Positions 17,513-27,409 of a DNA stretch of 64,000 bases are shown in pieces (within the stretch, counting starts at the first letter, position 1; each line of letters opens with the position of its first letter). Source of the DNA: Pseudomonas sp. S04 (lineage in GTDB: Bacteria; Pseudomonadota; Gammaproteobacteria; Pseudomonadales; Pseudomonadaceae); NCBI RefSeq assembly GCF_009834545.1, contig NZ_CP019427.1:5577001-5641000 (forward strand), written 5' to 3'. The notes under the pieces are model-generated. The model was not told the DNA's origin. It searched no databases and worked only from the letters and a program-made list of their open reading frames with translations. Position numbers and translations under genes: made by a program.

Positions 17513-18802
17513 TCAATCCGTTGCCCCGTCCATGCGCACCGCGCCACGGCGGTTCTGCCCAAACGCCATCACACAATTTCGCCCGGCCCCCTTGGCGCTG
17601 TAGAGTGCCTGGTCGGCGCTTTTCAACACCTCTTCCGGCGTACGCTGCGCCAGGCGCTCGGCAACCCCGATGCTCACCGTGACCGCCACGCTGCAAGCAC
17701 TGGCCCCGGAGCGGCGCTGCCGACCTTGTTGATCGTCCAGGGGCCGGCTGTCTTGATTGCGCAGCTGAATGTTGTAGCTGGCAATCGCTTCGCGGATCTC
17801 CTCCAAGTACGGCAAACACTCTTCAAGGCTCTTGGCCGCGAATACCAGGGCAAACTCTTCGCCGCCATAACGATAGGCACGGCCACCGCCACCGATCTTC
17901 GACAACTTACTGGCCACCAGGCGCAGCACCTGGTCGCCGACATCATGACCGTGGGTGTCGTTGAATTTCTTGAAGTGATCGACGTCGCTCATGGCCAGCA
18001 CGTAATTGCGGCCCAGCCGTTGCAAGCGCTCGTTCAGCGCCCGCCGCCCGGGCAAACCGGTCAGCTCATCGCGAAACGCCATCTGGTAGGCCTCGTGTGC
18101 CACCGCAGCGGCGATCATCAACATCACCTGGCTGCACATGATGTTCAGGGTAAACGGCAGGATGAAGGTCTTGGGCAGCATCCAGAACAAACCGAGCAGG
18201 CCCACCAGTTGTGCCGCGTGCAAAGGTCGGGGATGGCGCCAATATTGGTAGGCCAATAACCCAAAGGCCGCGAGGAACAGCGGGTACGCCAGCTGGATCA
18301 GGCTCATCCAGGCCCCATGCAGCGCCGGCCAACGGATTTCCGCCAGCCAGGCCTGCACGGCCTGGGGATAACTTTGCTCCAGGGCCAGGGCCACACTGCC
18401 CACGGCCAGCAGTACCGCGAACCGCGCGACCAGGTCCTGAAACAGATGGGTCCGCTCCTGCCACGCCGCGAATGTCCCGTACAACACGGGCAGCAGCAGG
18501 CAGCAGAGATGGAAGATCACCGCGGCGTCTTCGCGTACCCCGCCAAAGTCACGGTAATAGTCGGTTTGGGTGTCGAGCAGAAAGTAGGCGATGTACACCG
18601 TGACCATCAGGAACAGTTCACGTTGGCGTCGGTAAACCGCGCAGTACGCGCCGCCGAGCAGCAACACCAGGGTCGGCAGGACGTTGAACAACGAGGTGAA
18701 AAACACGTTGAGTTCCCTGACGTAAGCCACTGCGAGGCCTGCGAGCAACAGCAGCAGCGAAGGCAGGAAGTGACTCAAACGTACAGCAGAGGAACGCGAC
18801 AA
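17513..18802 (-). CDS. Membrane-bound diguanylate cyclase (GGDEF protein)
   Basis: A 429-residue protein. Residues 1-240 contain about six or seven hydrophobic segments, for example 11-28, 40-57, 94-112, 128-141, 168-188 and 197-235. A GGDEF domain follows from about 240, with DELTGLPGRRALNE and the active motif GGEEF at 313-317. The usual upstream allosteric RxxD I-site is replaced by GGGG at about 304-307, so product inhibition by c-di-GMP is probably lost. An insert rich in polar residues (RNQDSRPLDDQQGRQRRSG) follows later. It makes c-di-GMP at the inner membrane in response to an unknown signal. It sits between two acyl-CoA dehydrogenase genes on the same strand. Confidence 0.9.
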   Translation of the reverse strand: MSRSSAVRLSHFLPSLLLLLAGLAVAYVRELNVFFTSLFNVLPTLVLLLGGAYCAVYRRQRELFLMVTVYIAYFLLDTQTDYYRDFGGVREDAAVIFHLCCLLLPVLYGTFAAWQERTHLFQDLVARFAVLLAVGSVALALEQSYPQAVQAWLAEIRWPALHGAWMSLIQLAYPLFLAAFGLLAYQYWRHPRPLHAAQLVGLLGLFWMLPKTFILPFTLNIMCSQVMLMIAAAVAHEAYQMAFRDELTGLPGRRALNERLQRLGRNYVLAMSDVDHFKKFNDTHGHDVGDQVLRLVASKLSKIGGGGRAYRYGGEEFALVFAAKSLEECLPYLEEIREAIASYNIQLRNQDSRPLDDQQGRQRRSGASACSVAVTVSIGVAERLAQRTPEEVLKSADQALYSAKGAGRNCVMAFGQNRRGAVRMDGATD

Positions 18803-18957
18803 GGGTAAAGCTCCGGCCCGGCAAATTGATTGATGGCATTATGCCTTCATGCTGGCACGACAGTGCATGAAATGTACTGTCTACGGTTCTTTAACGGCCG
18901 CCATAGCGCACGGTTGGGTGTTTCAGCCGGGAGTTTGTATCGCTTTATTTCGGGAAT

Positions 18958-18990
18958 AAAAAAACCGCTGCACCCGAAGGTGCAGCGGTT
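18958..18990 (-). terminator. Intrinsic terminator of acyl-CoA dehydrogenase copy 3
   Basis: On the minus strand a 12-bp stem (AACCGCTGCACC, loop TTCG, GGTGCAGCGGTT) is followed by a T-run at 18958-18964. It lies 22 nt after the stop at 19013, separating this gene from the diguanylate cyclase. Confidence 0.9.
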
Positions 18991-19012
18991 TGTTGAAGGA
19001 CCTGCCTTAGGC

Positions 19013-20818
19013 TCAGTAGCCCAGTGCGAAGTCTTCTTCTTTCATGTCCATCAGGTTGTTGGCGCCCGACAGCATGGTTACAACGTGAGTGCGGGTACGC
19101 GGCAGGATACGCTGGAAGTAGAATCGCGCAGTCTGCAACTTGGCGGTGTAGAACGCCTCTTCGGTCGTGCCGGCAGCCAGTTTTTCGGCTGCCAGGCGCG
19201 CCATGTCAGCCCAGAAGTAGGCCAGGCAGACGTAGCCGGAGTACATCAGGTAATCCACGGAAGCCGCGCCCACTTCTTCGCGGTCTTTCATCGCGGCCAT
19301 GCCGACCTTCATGGTCAATTCGCCCCACTCTTTGTTCAGTGCTGCCAGCGGTGCCACGAATTCCTGGACCGCTTCGTTGCCTTCGTTGGTCTGGCAGAAC
19401 TTGTGCACGATCTTGGTGAAGCCTTTCAGAGCCTCGCCTTGGGTCATCAGCACTTTACGACCCAGCAGGTCGAGAGCCTGGATGCCGGTAGTGCCTTCGT
19501 ACAGCATGGAAATACGGCTGTCGCGAACGTTCTGCTCCATGCCCCACTCGGCGATGAAGCCGTGGCCGCCATAGATCTGCACGCCGTGGTTGGCCGATTC
19601 AAAACCGACTTCGGTCATGAAGGCTTTGGCGATTGGCGTCATGAAGGCCAGCAGTGCGTCGGCTTTCTTCTTCTCTTCTTCATCTACGCCGTACTTGACG
19701 ATGTCGACCTGCTTGGCGGTGAAGTAAACCATTGCACGGTTGCCTTCGGCGAATGCCTTCATGGTCAACAGCATGCGACGAACATCCGGGTGCACGATGA
19801 TCGGGTCAGCGGCTTTTTCCGGGGCTTTCGGCCCGGTCAGGGAGCGCATCTGCAGGCGATCGCGAGCGTATTTCAGGCCACCCTGGAAGCCGATTTCGGC
19901 GTGGGCCAGGCCTTGCAGGGCGGTACCCAGGCGTGCGGTGTTCATGAAGGTGAACATGCAGTTCAGGCCTTTGTTCGCCGGGCCGATCAGGAAACCGGTG
20001 GCCTCGTCGAAGTTCATCACGCAGGTGGCGTTGCCGTGGATACCCATCTTGTGTTCCAGGGAACCACAGGTCACGGCGTTGCGCGCACCGATGCTGCCAT
20101 CGGCGTTGGGCATGAACTTTGGAACGATGAACAGGGAAATGCCTTTGGTGCCAGCCGGAGCGTCCGGTAGGCGGGCCAGTACGATGTGGACGATGTTATC
20201 GGCCATGTCGTGTTCACCGGCCGAGATGAAAATCTTGGTCCCGGAAACCTTGTACGAACCATCGGCCTGTGGCTCGGCCTTGGTGCGCAGCATGCCCAGG
20301 TCGGTGCCGCAGTGCGGTTCGGTCAGGCACATGGTGCCGGTCCATTCGCCGGAAACCAGCTTGGTCAGGTAAGCCTCTTGCTGCTCTGGCGTGCCGTGCT
20401 CGGAGATGGTGTTCATCGCGCCGTGCGACAGGCCAGGGTACATGCCCCACGACCAGTTGGACTCGCCAACCATTTCGCTGACTGCCAGGCCCAGGGACTC
20501 CGGCAGGCCTTGGCCGCCGTGCTCGATGTCGTGCGCCAGGCTCGGCCAGCCGCCTTCAACGAATTGTTTGTAGGCTTCCTTGAAACCAGTTGGCGTCTTA
20601 ACGCCCGACTCGCTCCAGGTGCAGCCTTCGGTGTCACCCACGCGGTTCAGCGGAGCCAGCACCTGCTCACAAAACTTGGCGCCTTCCTCGAGAATGGCGT
20701 TAACCATGTCCGGGGTAGCGTCCTGGCAAGCCGGAAGGCTCTGATAGTGCGCTTCGTAGCCGAGCAGTTCGTCACGAACGAAGCGAATATCACGCAAGGG
20801 GGCCTTGTAGTCAGGCAT
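19013..20818 (-). CDS. Acyl-CoA dehydrogenase, long DmdC/phenylacyl type (copy 3)
   Basis: A 601-residue enzyme, [19 protein letters not shown] at the N terminus, [19 protein letters not shown] in the barrel domain, and [19 protein letters not shown] with the catalytic glutamate. A P. putida enzyme of this genomic position was described as a phenylacyl-CoA dehydrogenase, to my recollection. It begins a transcription unit: two AAAC-N4-GTTT boxes of the PsrA type lie 62-88 nt upstream, suggesting fatty-acid-responsive control, and a strong terminator follows it. Confidence 0.9.
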   Translation of the reverse strand: MPDYKAPLRDIRFVRDELLGYEAHYQSLPACQDATPDMVNAILEEGAKFCEQVLAPLNRVGDTEGCTWSESGVKTPTGFKEAYKQFVEGGWPSLAHDIEHGGQGLPESLGLAVSEMVGESNWSWGMYPGLSHGAMNTISEHGTPEQQEAYLTKLVSGEWTGTMCLTEPHCGTDLGMLRTKAEPQADGSYKVSGTKIFISAGEHDMADNIVHIVLARLPDAPAGTKGISLFIVPKFMPNADGSIGARNAVTCGSLEHKMGIHGNATCVMNFDEATGFLIGPANKGLNCMFTFMNTARLGTALQGLAHAEIGFQGGLKYARDRLQMRSLTGPKAPEKAADPIIVHPDVRRMLLTMKAFAEGNRAMVYFTAKQVDIVKYGVDEEEKKKADALLAFMTPIAKAFMTEVGFESANHGVQIYGGHGFIAEWGMEQNVRDSRISMLYEGTTGIQALDLLGRKVLMTQGEALKGFTKIVHKFCQTNEGNEAVQEFVAPLAALNKEWGELTMKVGMAAMKDREEVGAASVDYLMYSGYVCLAYFWADMARLAAEKLAAGTTEEAFYTAKLQTARFYFQRILPRTRTHVVTMLSGANNLMDMKEEDFALGY

Positions 20819-20879
20819 AGCGATAAACCTCTGCTGATGTAACCGGGAATGAACGACCGCGATGATTTGTTGTGACGGT

Positions 20880-20906
20880 CAAACAGTTGTTTGAAACATA
20901 CGTTTA
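20880..20906. promoter_or_regulatory. Tandem PsrA-like boxes upstream of acyl-CoA dehydrogenase copy 3
   Basis: CAAACAGTTGTTTG (20880-20893) is a perfect CAAAC-N4-GTTTG palindrome, and GAAACATACGTTTA (20893-20906) is a second AAAC-N4-GTTT site sharing one base. The published PsrA consensus is (G/C)AAAC-N2-4-GTTT(G/C). PsrA is a fatty-acid-responsive TetR-family repressor/activator of beta-oxidation genes in Pseudomonas. Presence is seen; binding is inferred. Confidence 0.65.
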
Positions 20907-21048
20907 CGCTGAAATCTTGTCAAGCGTCGATCCTTCGCCGTTCGTCAACGGCCTCCTGAATTACGCACACAACAAAGCGCACGGCCGATGCACAAAGCAT
21001 CACCGTGTGTCACAAAGATTAGTTGAAGGAGCAGCAATAGCCCGGCCC

Positions 21049-21071
21049 GACAGCGTATCCATCACGCTGTC
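21049..21071 (-). terminator. Hairpin after the bio operon
   Basis: GACAGCGT (21049-21056) and ACGCTGTC (21064-21071) form a perfect 8-bp stem with a 7-nt loop, 21 nt past the bioD stop. No T-run follows, so it is a weak terminator or 3'-end stabiliser. Confidence 0.45.
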
Positions 21072-21091
21072 GACCACGGAAGGAGTGGGCG

Positions 21092-21772
21092 TTAGTCGAG
21101 CAGATCCAGTTGCAGGTGTTCGGCCACCGCTTCGGCGGTGACCACCTTGAGTTTCGGCACCCGTCCCAGGCAAGGCGCGGGCAGTCGCTCGGCCAGGGTT
21201 GCGAGGTTTTCTTCCAGGCGTGAGGTCTTGGGTTCGATGATATTGGCCACCCACCCGGCCAGTTGCAGTCCGTCGCGGGCAATCGCTTCGGCGGTCAGCA
21301 AGGCGTGATTGATGCACCCCAGGCGCACCCCGACCACCAGGATCACCGGCAGACCGAGCGCCATCGCCAGGTCCGACAGGTTGTCTTGGTCGGCCAGCGG
21401 CACACGCCAGCCACCGGCGCCCTCGATCAAGGTGAAGTCCGCCTGCTTATCGAGGATATGGCGCATCGGCGCCACCAGCGACTGGACCGTCAGCGCAACA
21501 CCGGCCTCGCGTGCCGCCAGATGGGGGGCGATGGCCGGCTCGAACGCCTGCGGATTCACCTCGGTGTAGGTCAGCGGCAACGAACACTGTGCCAGCAACG
21601 CCAGTGCATCGGCATTGCGCAGGCCCTTGGGCGTCACGTCGCAACCGGAAGCCACTGGCTTGCCGGCCGCGGTGCTCAACCCTGCCAAGCGTGCGGCGTG
21701 CAACAGGCCGGCGGCCACCGTGGTCTTGCCGACATCGGTATCGGTGCCCGTGATGAAATACGCTGCGCTCAT
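21092..21772 (-). CDS. bioD: Dethiobiotin synthetase
   Basis: A 226-residue BioD. The P-loop [10 protein letters not shown] (9-18) binds ATP, and [10 protein letters not shown] is the second family motif. It carboxylates 7,8-diaminopelargonate to dethiobiotin in the cytoplasm. Its ATG overlaps the bioC stop by ATGA; it is the last gene of the bio operon. Length is normal. Confidence 0.95.
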   Translation of the reverse strand: MSAAYFITGTDTDVGKTTVAAGLLHAARLAGLSTAAGKPVASGCDVTPKGLRNADALALLAQCSLPLTYTEVNPQAFEPAIAPHLAAREAGVALTVQSLVAPMRHILDKQADFTLIEGAGGWRVPLADQDNLSDLAMALGLPVILVVGVRLGCINHALLTAEAIARDGLQLAGWVANIIEPKTSRLEENLATLAERLPAPCLGRVPKLKVVTAEAVAEHLQLDLLD

Positions 21773-22581
21773 CGAGGTTTCTCCAATACGGCATAGACCA
21801 CCTGATACGTGGCTGGCAGCCCTTGCGCCTGACGGAACTGCTCATAGGCGGCGATCAAACCACTGATGCGCGCCCGACCTGTCAGCCCACCTGGCCGACC
21901 CGGATTCAGATTATGCGCGCCCAGCGCTTTAAGTTCATGGGTCAAGCTGCGCACGTCCGGATAATGCAGCACATGGGCACACTGCTGCAGGTCCAGCACG
22001 TTCAAACCGCTGGCCGCACATAACTGCTGATAGCGGCTGAACTCACGGAACCGATTGACGTGCACCTGGCCGTCGACCTGCCGCCAACTGTCGCGCAGTT
22101 CATACAACGTGCCGACGCACAGGCTGGCAAAGGCCAACACTCCTCCCGGCTTGAGCACCCGATAGGCTTCACTGAGCACCGTGGCAAAATCGGCGCACCA
22201 CTGCACCGCCAGGCTGGAAAACACCAGTTCGCAACTGGCGTCCTGCAGGGGCAGGCGTTCCGCGTCCCCGGCAATGAAATGCTGCGCCCCGCCCAAGGGC
22301 CTGGCGTGCTTGAGCATGCCTTCAGCAATGTCCAGTGCCACTCCGGCGCTCGCAGGAAACCGCTCTTGCAACGCTCGGCTGAAATACCCGGTGCCGCAGC
22401 CCATGTCTAGCCAAACAGCAGGGACAAAATCTTCCGGTAACCGACGTAACAACTCACTACCCACGTCGCGCTGCAACTCGGCCACGCTGTCGTAACTGGC
22501 CGCCGCCCGGGAAAAGGACGCCGCGACCTGGCGCTTGTCGGGCAAACCGCCGGGCAGGTTGGGAAGAGACAAATCAGTCAT
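21769..22581 (-). CDS. bioC: Malonyl-ACP O-methyltransferase
   Basis: A 270-residue SAM-dependent methyltransferase with motif I LDMGCGTG (58-65) and the post-motif [10 protein letters not shown]. BioC methylates malonyl-ACP so that fatty acid synthase can build the pimeloyl chain. The start [12 protein letters not shown] at 22581 overlaps the bioH end by 8 nt; the longer upstream frame lies inside bioH and is not needed. BioC and BioH are neighbours, as expected for the two ends of pimelate-moiety synthesis. Confidence 0.95.
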   Translation of the reverse strand: MTDLSLPNLPGGLPDKRQVAASFSRAAASYDSVAELQRDVGSELLRRLPEDFVPAVWLDMGCGTGYFSRALQERFPASAGVALDIAEGMLKHARPLGGAQHFIAGDAERLPLQDASCELVFSSLAVQWCADFATVLSEAYRVLKPGGVLAFASLCVGTLYELRDSWRQVDGQVHVNRFREFSRYQQLCAASGLNVLDLQQCAHVLHYPDVRSLTHELKALGAHNLNPGRPGGLTGRARISGLIAAYEQFRQAQGLPATYQVVYAVLEKPR

Positions 22582-23305
22582 CACCGCACTCGTGCAAAAA
22601 GGCCTGGATCGCCCCCGCCACACCGTGGGGGTCTTCCAGAAGAAACGCATGACTGGCCTGTTCAATCAGACCAATTTCAACATCGGGCAACAGGCTCAAC
22701 AGCTCGCCCGCAGCCTCGGCCGGCACCAAGCCATCGAGGCCGGCAAACAGATGCAACTGCGGCCCGCGGAAAGCCTGCAAGGCCTTGCGGGTGTCCAGTT
22801 GGGCCAGCAGTTCCAGGCCACTCATCAGCACCGCTGGCGCCGTATGGGGGGCTCCGCCCAACAACAGCCGCGACAGGCCGCGCGAGTCTTCGGCGCCCTG
22901 GGCGCAGAGCAGGCTGAAGCGTTTGAGGGTGGTGCGCGGGTCGGCGTTGCAACCGGCCAGGAACCCGTCGAACGTCTGCGCCGGCATGGCGCTGGACCAC
23001 TCGGCATGGGCGACAAACGATGGATTGCTCGCCAGCGTCAGCAAGCCACAGCAGCGCTCGCCACGGCGGGCGGCCAGTTCTGCGGCGAGCATCCCGCCCA
23101 GTGACCAACCGCCCAGCCAGGCGTCTTGCGGCACACTGGCGTCGAGTTCTTCGAGCCATTCATCAAGGTCGCTGGAGTCCAGCTCCGGCAAGGGTTCGAT
23201 CTCCACCCGCAGGTGTTCGTCGAGACCTTGCAACGCGGCCGCCAACGGCTCCAGTGGAGAAATACCCAGGCCCCAGCCCGGCAACAGAATCAGTCGATCA
23301 CGCAT
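22574..23305 (-). CDS. bioH: Pimeloyl-ACP methyl ester carboxylesterase
   Basis: A 243-residue alpha/beta hydrolase with nucleophile S68 in GGWSLGG, an aspartate in [10 protein letters not shown] and histidine in [12 protein letters not shown]. It removes the methyl group added by BioC, releasing pimeloyl-ACP. The start [12 protein letters not shown] overlaps bioF by 8 nt. Unlike in E. coli, bioH is inside the bio operon, the usual arrangement in pseudomonads. Confidence 0.93.
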   Translation of the reverse strand: MRDRLILLPGWGLGISPLEPLAAALQGLDEHLRVEIEPLPELDSSDLDEWLEELDASVPQDAWLGGWSLGGMLAAELAARRGERCCGLLTLASNPSFVAHAEWSSAMPAQTFDGFLAGCNADPRTTLKRFSLLCAQGAEDSRGLSRLLLGGAPHTAPAVLMSGLELLAQLDTRKALQAFRGPQLHLFAGLDGLVPAEAAGELLSLLPDVEIGLIEQASHAFLLEDPHGVAGAIQAFLHECGDD

Positions 23306-24476
23306 GGTTCGCCGCCGCTCCCAGATGCTGTACACAATCGGCCAGCCCTTCTAACAATAGCTGCACCTGTGCCTCGCTGTGGGCGGCGGTCAGGGTCACG
23401 CGCAAACGGGCGCTGCCGGCCGGCACGGTGGGTGGGCGAATCGCCGTGACCATCAACCCGCGCTCACGCAGCATCTGCGAGAACCGCAGCGCTCGCCCGG
23501 CATCGCCGATCATGATCGGCTGAATCGGCGTGGCGCTGTCCATCAGTTCCAGGCCAATCTGTTCGGCACCCTGGCGGAACTGACGGATCAGCACCTGCAG
23601 ATGCTCACGTCGCCAATGCTCGCTGCGCAACAACTCCAGGCTCTTGAGGGTCGCGCAGGCCAGGGCCGGCGGTTGGCTGGTGGTGTAGATGTACGGGCGA
23701 GCGAATTGGATCAGGCTTTCGATCAACTCTTCACTGCCAGCCACAAACGCACCGGCCGTACCGAAGGCCTTGCCGAGGGTGCCGACCAATACCGGCACAT
23801 CCTCCTGGCTCAGGCCGAAATGCTCGACCACTCCACCGCCAGTGGCACCCAGCGGACCAAAACCGTGGGCGTCATCGACCATCAGCCAGGCGCCCCTGGC
23901 TTTGGTTTCCCGAGCCAGGGCAGGCAAGTCGGCAATGTCGCCGTCCATGCTGAACACGCCATCGGTGACCACCAGGGTATTGCCGGTGGCCTTCTCCAGG
24001 CGCCTGGACAGGCTTACGGAGTCGTTGTGCAGGTAGCGATTGAAACGCGCGCCCGACAACAGCCCCGCATCCAGCAACGACGCGTGATTGAGCCGATCTT
24101 CGAGCACTGTATCGCCCTGCCCGACCAGCGCGGTTACCGCTCCGAGGTTGGCCATGTAACCGGTGGTGAACAGCAGCGCCCGCGGGCGACCGGTCAGGTC
24201 GGCTAGGGCCTCTTCCAGTTCGTGGTGCGGCGTGCTGTGGCCGATCACCAGGTGTGAAGCGCCACCGCCCACACCCCAGCGTGCCGCGCCCGCGCGCCAG
24301 GCTTCAATCACTTGGGGATGATTGGCCAGGCCCAGGTAATCGTTGTTGCAGAACGCCAGCAACGGCTGTCCATCGACCACCACTTGTGGGCCCTGCGGGC
24401 TCTGCAGCAGTGGACGTTGACGGTACAGGTGTTCGGCACGACGGGCCGCAAGACGCGCGGCGAGATCGAAAGACAT
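23298..24476 (-). CDS. bioF: 8-amino-7-oxononanoate synthase
   Basis: A 392-residue PLP enzyme of the alpha-oxoamine synthase family. [14 protein letters not shown] is the N-terminal signature, DDAHGFG carries the PLP-contacting aspartate and histidine, and [11 protein letters not shown] the Schiff-base lysine. It condenses pimeloyl-ACP (or -CoA) with L-alanine. The gene is separated from bioB by a REP pair. Confidence 0.96.
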   Translation of the reverse strand: MSFDLAARLAARRAEHLYRQRPLLQSPQGPQVVVDGQPLLAFCNNDYLGLANHPQVIEAWRAGAARWGVGGGASHLVIGHSTPHHELEEALADLTGRPRALLFTTGYMANLGAVTALVGQGDTVLEDRLNHASLLDAGLLSGARFNRYLHNDSVSLSRRLEKATGNTLVVTDGVFSMDGDIADLPALARETKARGAWLMVDDAHGFGPLGATGGGVVEHFGLSQEDVPVLVGTLGKAFGTAGAFVAGSEELIESLIQFARPYIYTTSQPPALACATLKSLELLRSEHWRREHLQVLIRQFRQGAEQIGLELMDSATPIQPIMIGDAGRALRFSQMLRERGLMVTAIRPPTVPAGSARLRVTLTAAHSEAQVQLLLEGLADCVQHLGAAANHA

Positions 24477-24501
24477 GCAGACCTCGATTAGCGCTCAACC
24501 C

Positions 24502-24590
24502 TGTGGGAGCTGGCTTGCCTGCGATGACGGCGGCACATTCAGCATCAATGTGCCCGACAGACCGCTATCGCAGGCAAGCCAGCTCCCACA
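24502..24590. repeat. REP pair between bioB and bioF
   Basis: Perfect 24-bp inverted arms at 24502-24525 (TGTGGGAGCTGGCTTGCCTG...) and 24567-24590. This is a distinct REP variant (GCTGGCTTGCCTGCGAT). It sits inside the bio operon and could give bioB mRNA a separate 3' end. Confidence 0.9.
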
Positions 24591-24619
24591 CTGGACCGCA
24601 CTTCGACAAGAGATATGAC

Positions 24620-25675
24620 TTAAACAGCCGCGTTGTAGAACTGCTCGCTGCTTTTCTGTTCTACCAGCGCCTGTTCGATGGCGGCCTGGTGGACCTCGTC
24701 GGCGTGCTCTTCGCGAGCCTCCGGCAAGATGCCCAGGCGCGCGAACAGCTGCATGTCCTTGTCGGCCTGCGGGTTGGCGGTGGTCAGCAATTTGTCGCCG
24801 TAGAAAATCGAGTTGGCACCGGCGAAGAAGGCCAGGGCCTGCATTTGCTCGTTCATGGCCTCACGGCCAGCCGACAGGCGCACATGGGATTGAGGCATCA
24901 GGATGCGCGCGACGGCCAGCATGCGAATGAAGTCGAACGGGTCGATGTCTTCGGCGTTCTCCAGCGGTGTGCCCGCCACTTTCACCAGCATGTTGATCGG
25001 CACCGACTCCGGGTGCTCCGGCAGGTTGGCCAACTGGATCAGCAGGTTGGCGCGATCGTCCAGCGACTCGCCCATGCCCAGGATCCCGCCCGAGCAGATC
25101 TTCATCCCCGAATCACGCACATAGGCCAGGGTCTGCAGACGCTCGCTGTAGGTGCGGGTGGTGATGATGCTGGTGTAGAACTCCGGCGAGGTATCGAGGT
25201 TGTGGTTGTAGTAGTCCAGGCCCGCTTGCGCCAGGGCCGCGGTCTGGTCCTGGTCGAGCCGGCCCAGGGTCATGCAGGTTTCCAGGCCCATGGCCTTGAC
25301 GCCTTTGACCATCTCCAGCACGTAGGGCATGTCTTTGGCCGAGGGGTGTTTCCACGCCGCGCCCATGCAGAAACGGGTCGAACCAATGGCCTTGGCACGA
25401 GCGGCCTCTTCCAGGACCTGCTGCACTTGCATCAGCTTTTCTTTTTCCAGGCCGGTGTTGTAGTGACCGGACTGCGGACAATATTTGCAATCTTCCGGGC
25501 AAGCGCCGGTCTTGATCGACAGCAGGGTCGAGACCTGGACGCGGTTGGCATCGAAATGCGCACGGTGCACCGTCTGCGCCTGGAACAACAGGTCATTGAA
25601 AGGCTGAACGAACAGCGCTTTAACTTCGGCCAAAGACCAATCGTGACGCAATTTGGCGGTGATGCTGGCGCTCAT
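24620..25675 (-). CDS. bioB: Biotin synthase
   Basis: A 351-residue radical SAM enzyme that inserts sulfur into dethiobiotin. The SAM-cluster cysteines are C59, C63 and C66 in ACPEDCKYC, and further conserved residues such as the [10 protein letters not shown] segment are present. The start [13 protein letters not shown] at 25675 is preceded by AAAGGAAATGAG and gives the family length; the frame stays open upstream without a better start. It is the first gene of bioBFHCD and is divergent from comF. Confidence 0.97.
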   Translation of the reverse strand: MSASITAKLRHDWSLAEVKALFVQPFNDLLFQAQTVHRAHFDANRVQVSTLLSIKTGACPEDCKYCPQSGHYNTGLEKEKLMQVQQVLEEAARAKAIGSTRFCMGAAWKHPSAKDMPYVLEMVKGVKAMGLETCMTLGRLDQDQTAALAQAGLDYYNHNLDTSPEFYTSIITTRTYSERLQTLAYVRDSGMKICSGGILGMGESLDDRANLLIQLANLPEHPESVPINMLVKVAGTPLENAEDIDPFDFIRMLAVARILMPQSHVRLSAGREAMNEQMQALAFFAGANSIFYGDKLLTTANPQADKDMQLFARLGILPEAREEHADEVHQAAIEQALVEQKSSEQFYNAAV

Positions 25676-25772
25676 CGGCTCATTTCCTTTCTTATGCTTT
25701 GGCACGTACCCCGGGAAAAACCGAATTCCCACAGGCACAACACGGATGTTTCAGCATATTTAAGGAAGACTC

Positions 25773-26513
25773 ATGCGCTGTCAACCACAGTACGAATGGC
25801 CGGTTTACATCTGGTTAAAAAACACACAACAATGTTTGCTCTGCAACGATCCAGCCGACACCCCGCAGCCCATTTGCCAACCCTGTGAAACCGAACTGCC
25901 CTGGCTGGTCGAACATTGCACGGTCTGCGCATTGCCCCTGGCCGTCAGCGGCCAGGTCTGCAGCCAGTGTCTGAGCGCCCCTCCGGCCTTCGCACAGGTG
26001 ATCGCGCCCTGGTCCTATAGCTTTCCGGTCGACAGCTTGATCACCCGTTTCAAGCACTCGGCGAACTGGCCCTATGGCCGCCTGTTGGGCGAACTTCTCG
26101 GACAATTCGTGCAACATTGCTTCGATGAAGGTTTACCGCGCCCCGCCGCACTGGTGCCGGTACCGCTGGCACGCCAAAGGCTTCGCGCGCGAGGTTTTAA
26201 TCAGGCGGCGATGCTGGCCAACTGGCTTAGCGCCAACTTGCAGGTACCCAGCGAGGAACACCTGCTCCAACGCATCCACGACACCACCGCGCAGCAGGAC
26301 CTCAGCGCCAGGGCGCGCCAGCAGAACCTGCGCAACGCCTTCGCGCTGACCCCGCAGGCAGCAATTAAAGGCCGGCACCTGGCCTTGGTCGACGATGTGC
26401 TGACCACCGGCGCCACCGCCCAGAGCCTGGCGCGCCTGTTGATCGACGCGGGCGCCAGCCGCGTCGATGTCTATTGCCTGGCGCGCACCGCAAAACCCGG
26501 CGCGCCAACTTGA
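25773..26513 (+). CDS. ComF/GntX-family phosphoribosyltransferase-like protein
   Basis: A 246-residue protein with four CxxC pairs in the N-terminal zinc-binding part (C21/C24, C35/C38, C49/C52, C63/C66) and a C-terminal phosphoribosyltransferase fold containing the PRPP loop LALVDDVLTTGAT at about 208-220. ComF proteins take part in DNA uptake in competent bacteria; GntX-like relatives are linked to substrate use. It is divergent from bioB across 97 nt, the standard context in pseudomonads. Its true role here is unproven. Confidence 0.9.
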   Translation: MRCQPQYEWPVYIWLKNTQQCLLCNDPADTPQPICQPCETELPWLVEHCTVCALPLAVSGQVCSQCLSAPPAFAQVIAPWSYSFPVDSLITRFKHSANWPYGRLLGELLGQFVQHCFDEGLPRPAALVPVPLARQRLRARGFNQAAMLANWLSANLQVPSEEHLLQRIHDTTAQQDLSARARQQNLRNAFALTPQAAIKGRHLALVDDVLTTGATAQSLARLLIDAGASRVDVYCLARTAKPGAPT

Positions 26514-26571
26514 CTCCGACGCGCCGAGCCGCCAACGTCCGAGTCCATCACCCGTACTCGCAGCGCAGATC

Positions 26572-27336
26572 ATGTCCTTGCCTACTTTGTTGTCTCAACA
26601 CATTGTCCGTCGCCCGCAACGCATTGCGCTGCTGCAGCACATTGCCGAACAGGGTTCGATCACCCGCGCCGCGAAAAGCGCCGGGCTCAGCTACAAGGCG
26701 GCGTGGGATGCCATCGATGAACTCAACAACCTGGCACAAAAGCCCCTGGTGGAGCGCAGTGTCGGCGGCAAGGGCGGCGGTGGCGCGCGACTGTCCAGCG
26801 AGGGCGAGCGCGTGCTGCGCCTCTACCTGCGCCTGCAGGCCTTGCAAGCGCAGGTCCTGGAGGCGGCAGAAGATGCCAGCGACCTCGACCTGCTCGGTCG
26901 CCTGATGCTGCGCACCAGCGCCCGCAACCAGTTGCATGGCACGGTCGCCGGTATCGAGGCCCAAGGGCGCAATGACCTGATCGCCCTGACCCTGGCGGGC
27001 GGCCTGACCCTGCACGCGCAAATCACCCACGACAGCACCCAGCATCTGGACCTGCAAGCCGGCACCGAAGTGGTCGCGCTGATCAAGGCCGGCTGGCTCG
27101 AGTTGCTGGCGAGCGAACACGCGCCTACGCCTGGCTATAACTCCCTGAACGGTACGATCGAGCAGATTCTCGACGCCGAAGACGGCCCCAGTGAGGTGCG
27201 AATCGTCCTACCCAACGGTCAGACCTTGTGCGCCCTGGCCGAGCCATTGCACCTGCGGAGCAACTCCCTGCTGATTGGCAAACCGGTGCGGGTGCAATTC
27301 TCCCCTGCCAACGTGTTGCTCGGCACACCGCTGTGA
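26572..27336 (+). CDS. ModE-like molybdate-responsive regulator
   Basis: A 254-residue protein: N-terminal winged helix (about 1-105; GSITRAAKSAGLSYKAAWDAIDELNN is the DNA-binding helix pair) followed by two TOBE/MopI-type domains (ARNQLHGTVAGIEAQGRNDLIALTL and YNSLNGTIEQILDAEDGPSEVRIVL). ModE binds molybdate and represses modABC. The start MSLPTLLSQHIVRRP is chosen because it starts the domain; the longer frame runs into comF. No mod transporter genes lie in the window, so its targets are elsewhere. Confidence 0.85.
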   Translation: MSLPTLLSQHIVRRPQRIALLQHIAEQGSITRAAKSAGLSYKAAWDAIDELNNLAQKPLVERSVGGKGGGGARLSSEGERVLRLYLRLQALQAQVLEAAEDASDLDLLGRLMLRTSARNQLHGTVAGIEAQGRNDLIALTLAGGLTLHAQITHDSTQHLDLQAGTEVVALIKAGWLELLASEHAPTPGYNSLNGTIEQILDAEDGPSEVRIVLPNGQTLCALAEPLHLRSNSLLIGKPVRVQFSPANVLLGTPL

Positions 27337-27409
27337 ACCGCTGAGCTCTGCAATATTTGTGTCATCAACGCCCCTTATGGTGACTGCCAAAACCAGCAGG
27401 GAGCCTGAT

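Noticed and set aside
27337..27409. Pho box upstream of phoX
   Set aside because: GTGTCAT at about 27358 resembles one half-site, but the second repeat 11 nt later (GCCCCTT) does not match CTGTCAT.
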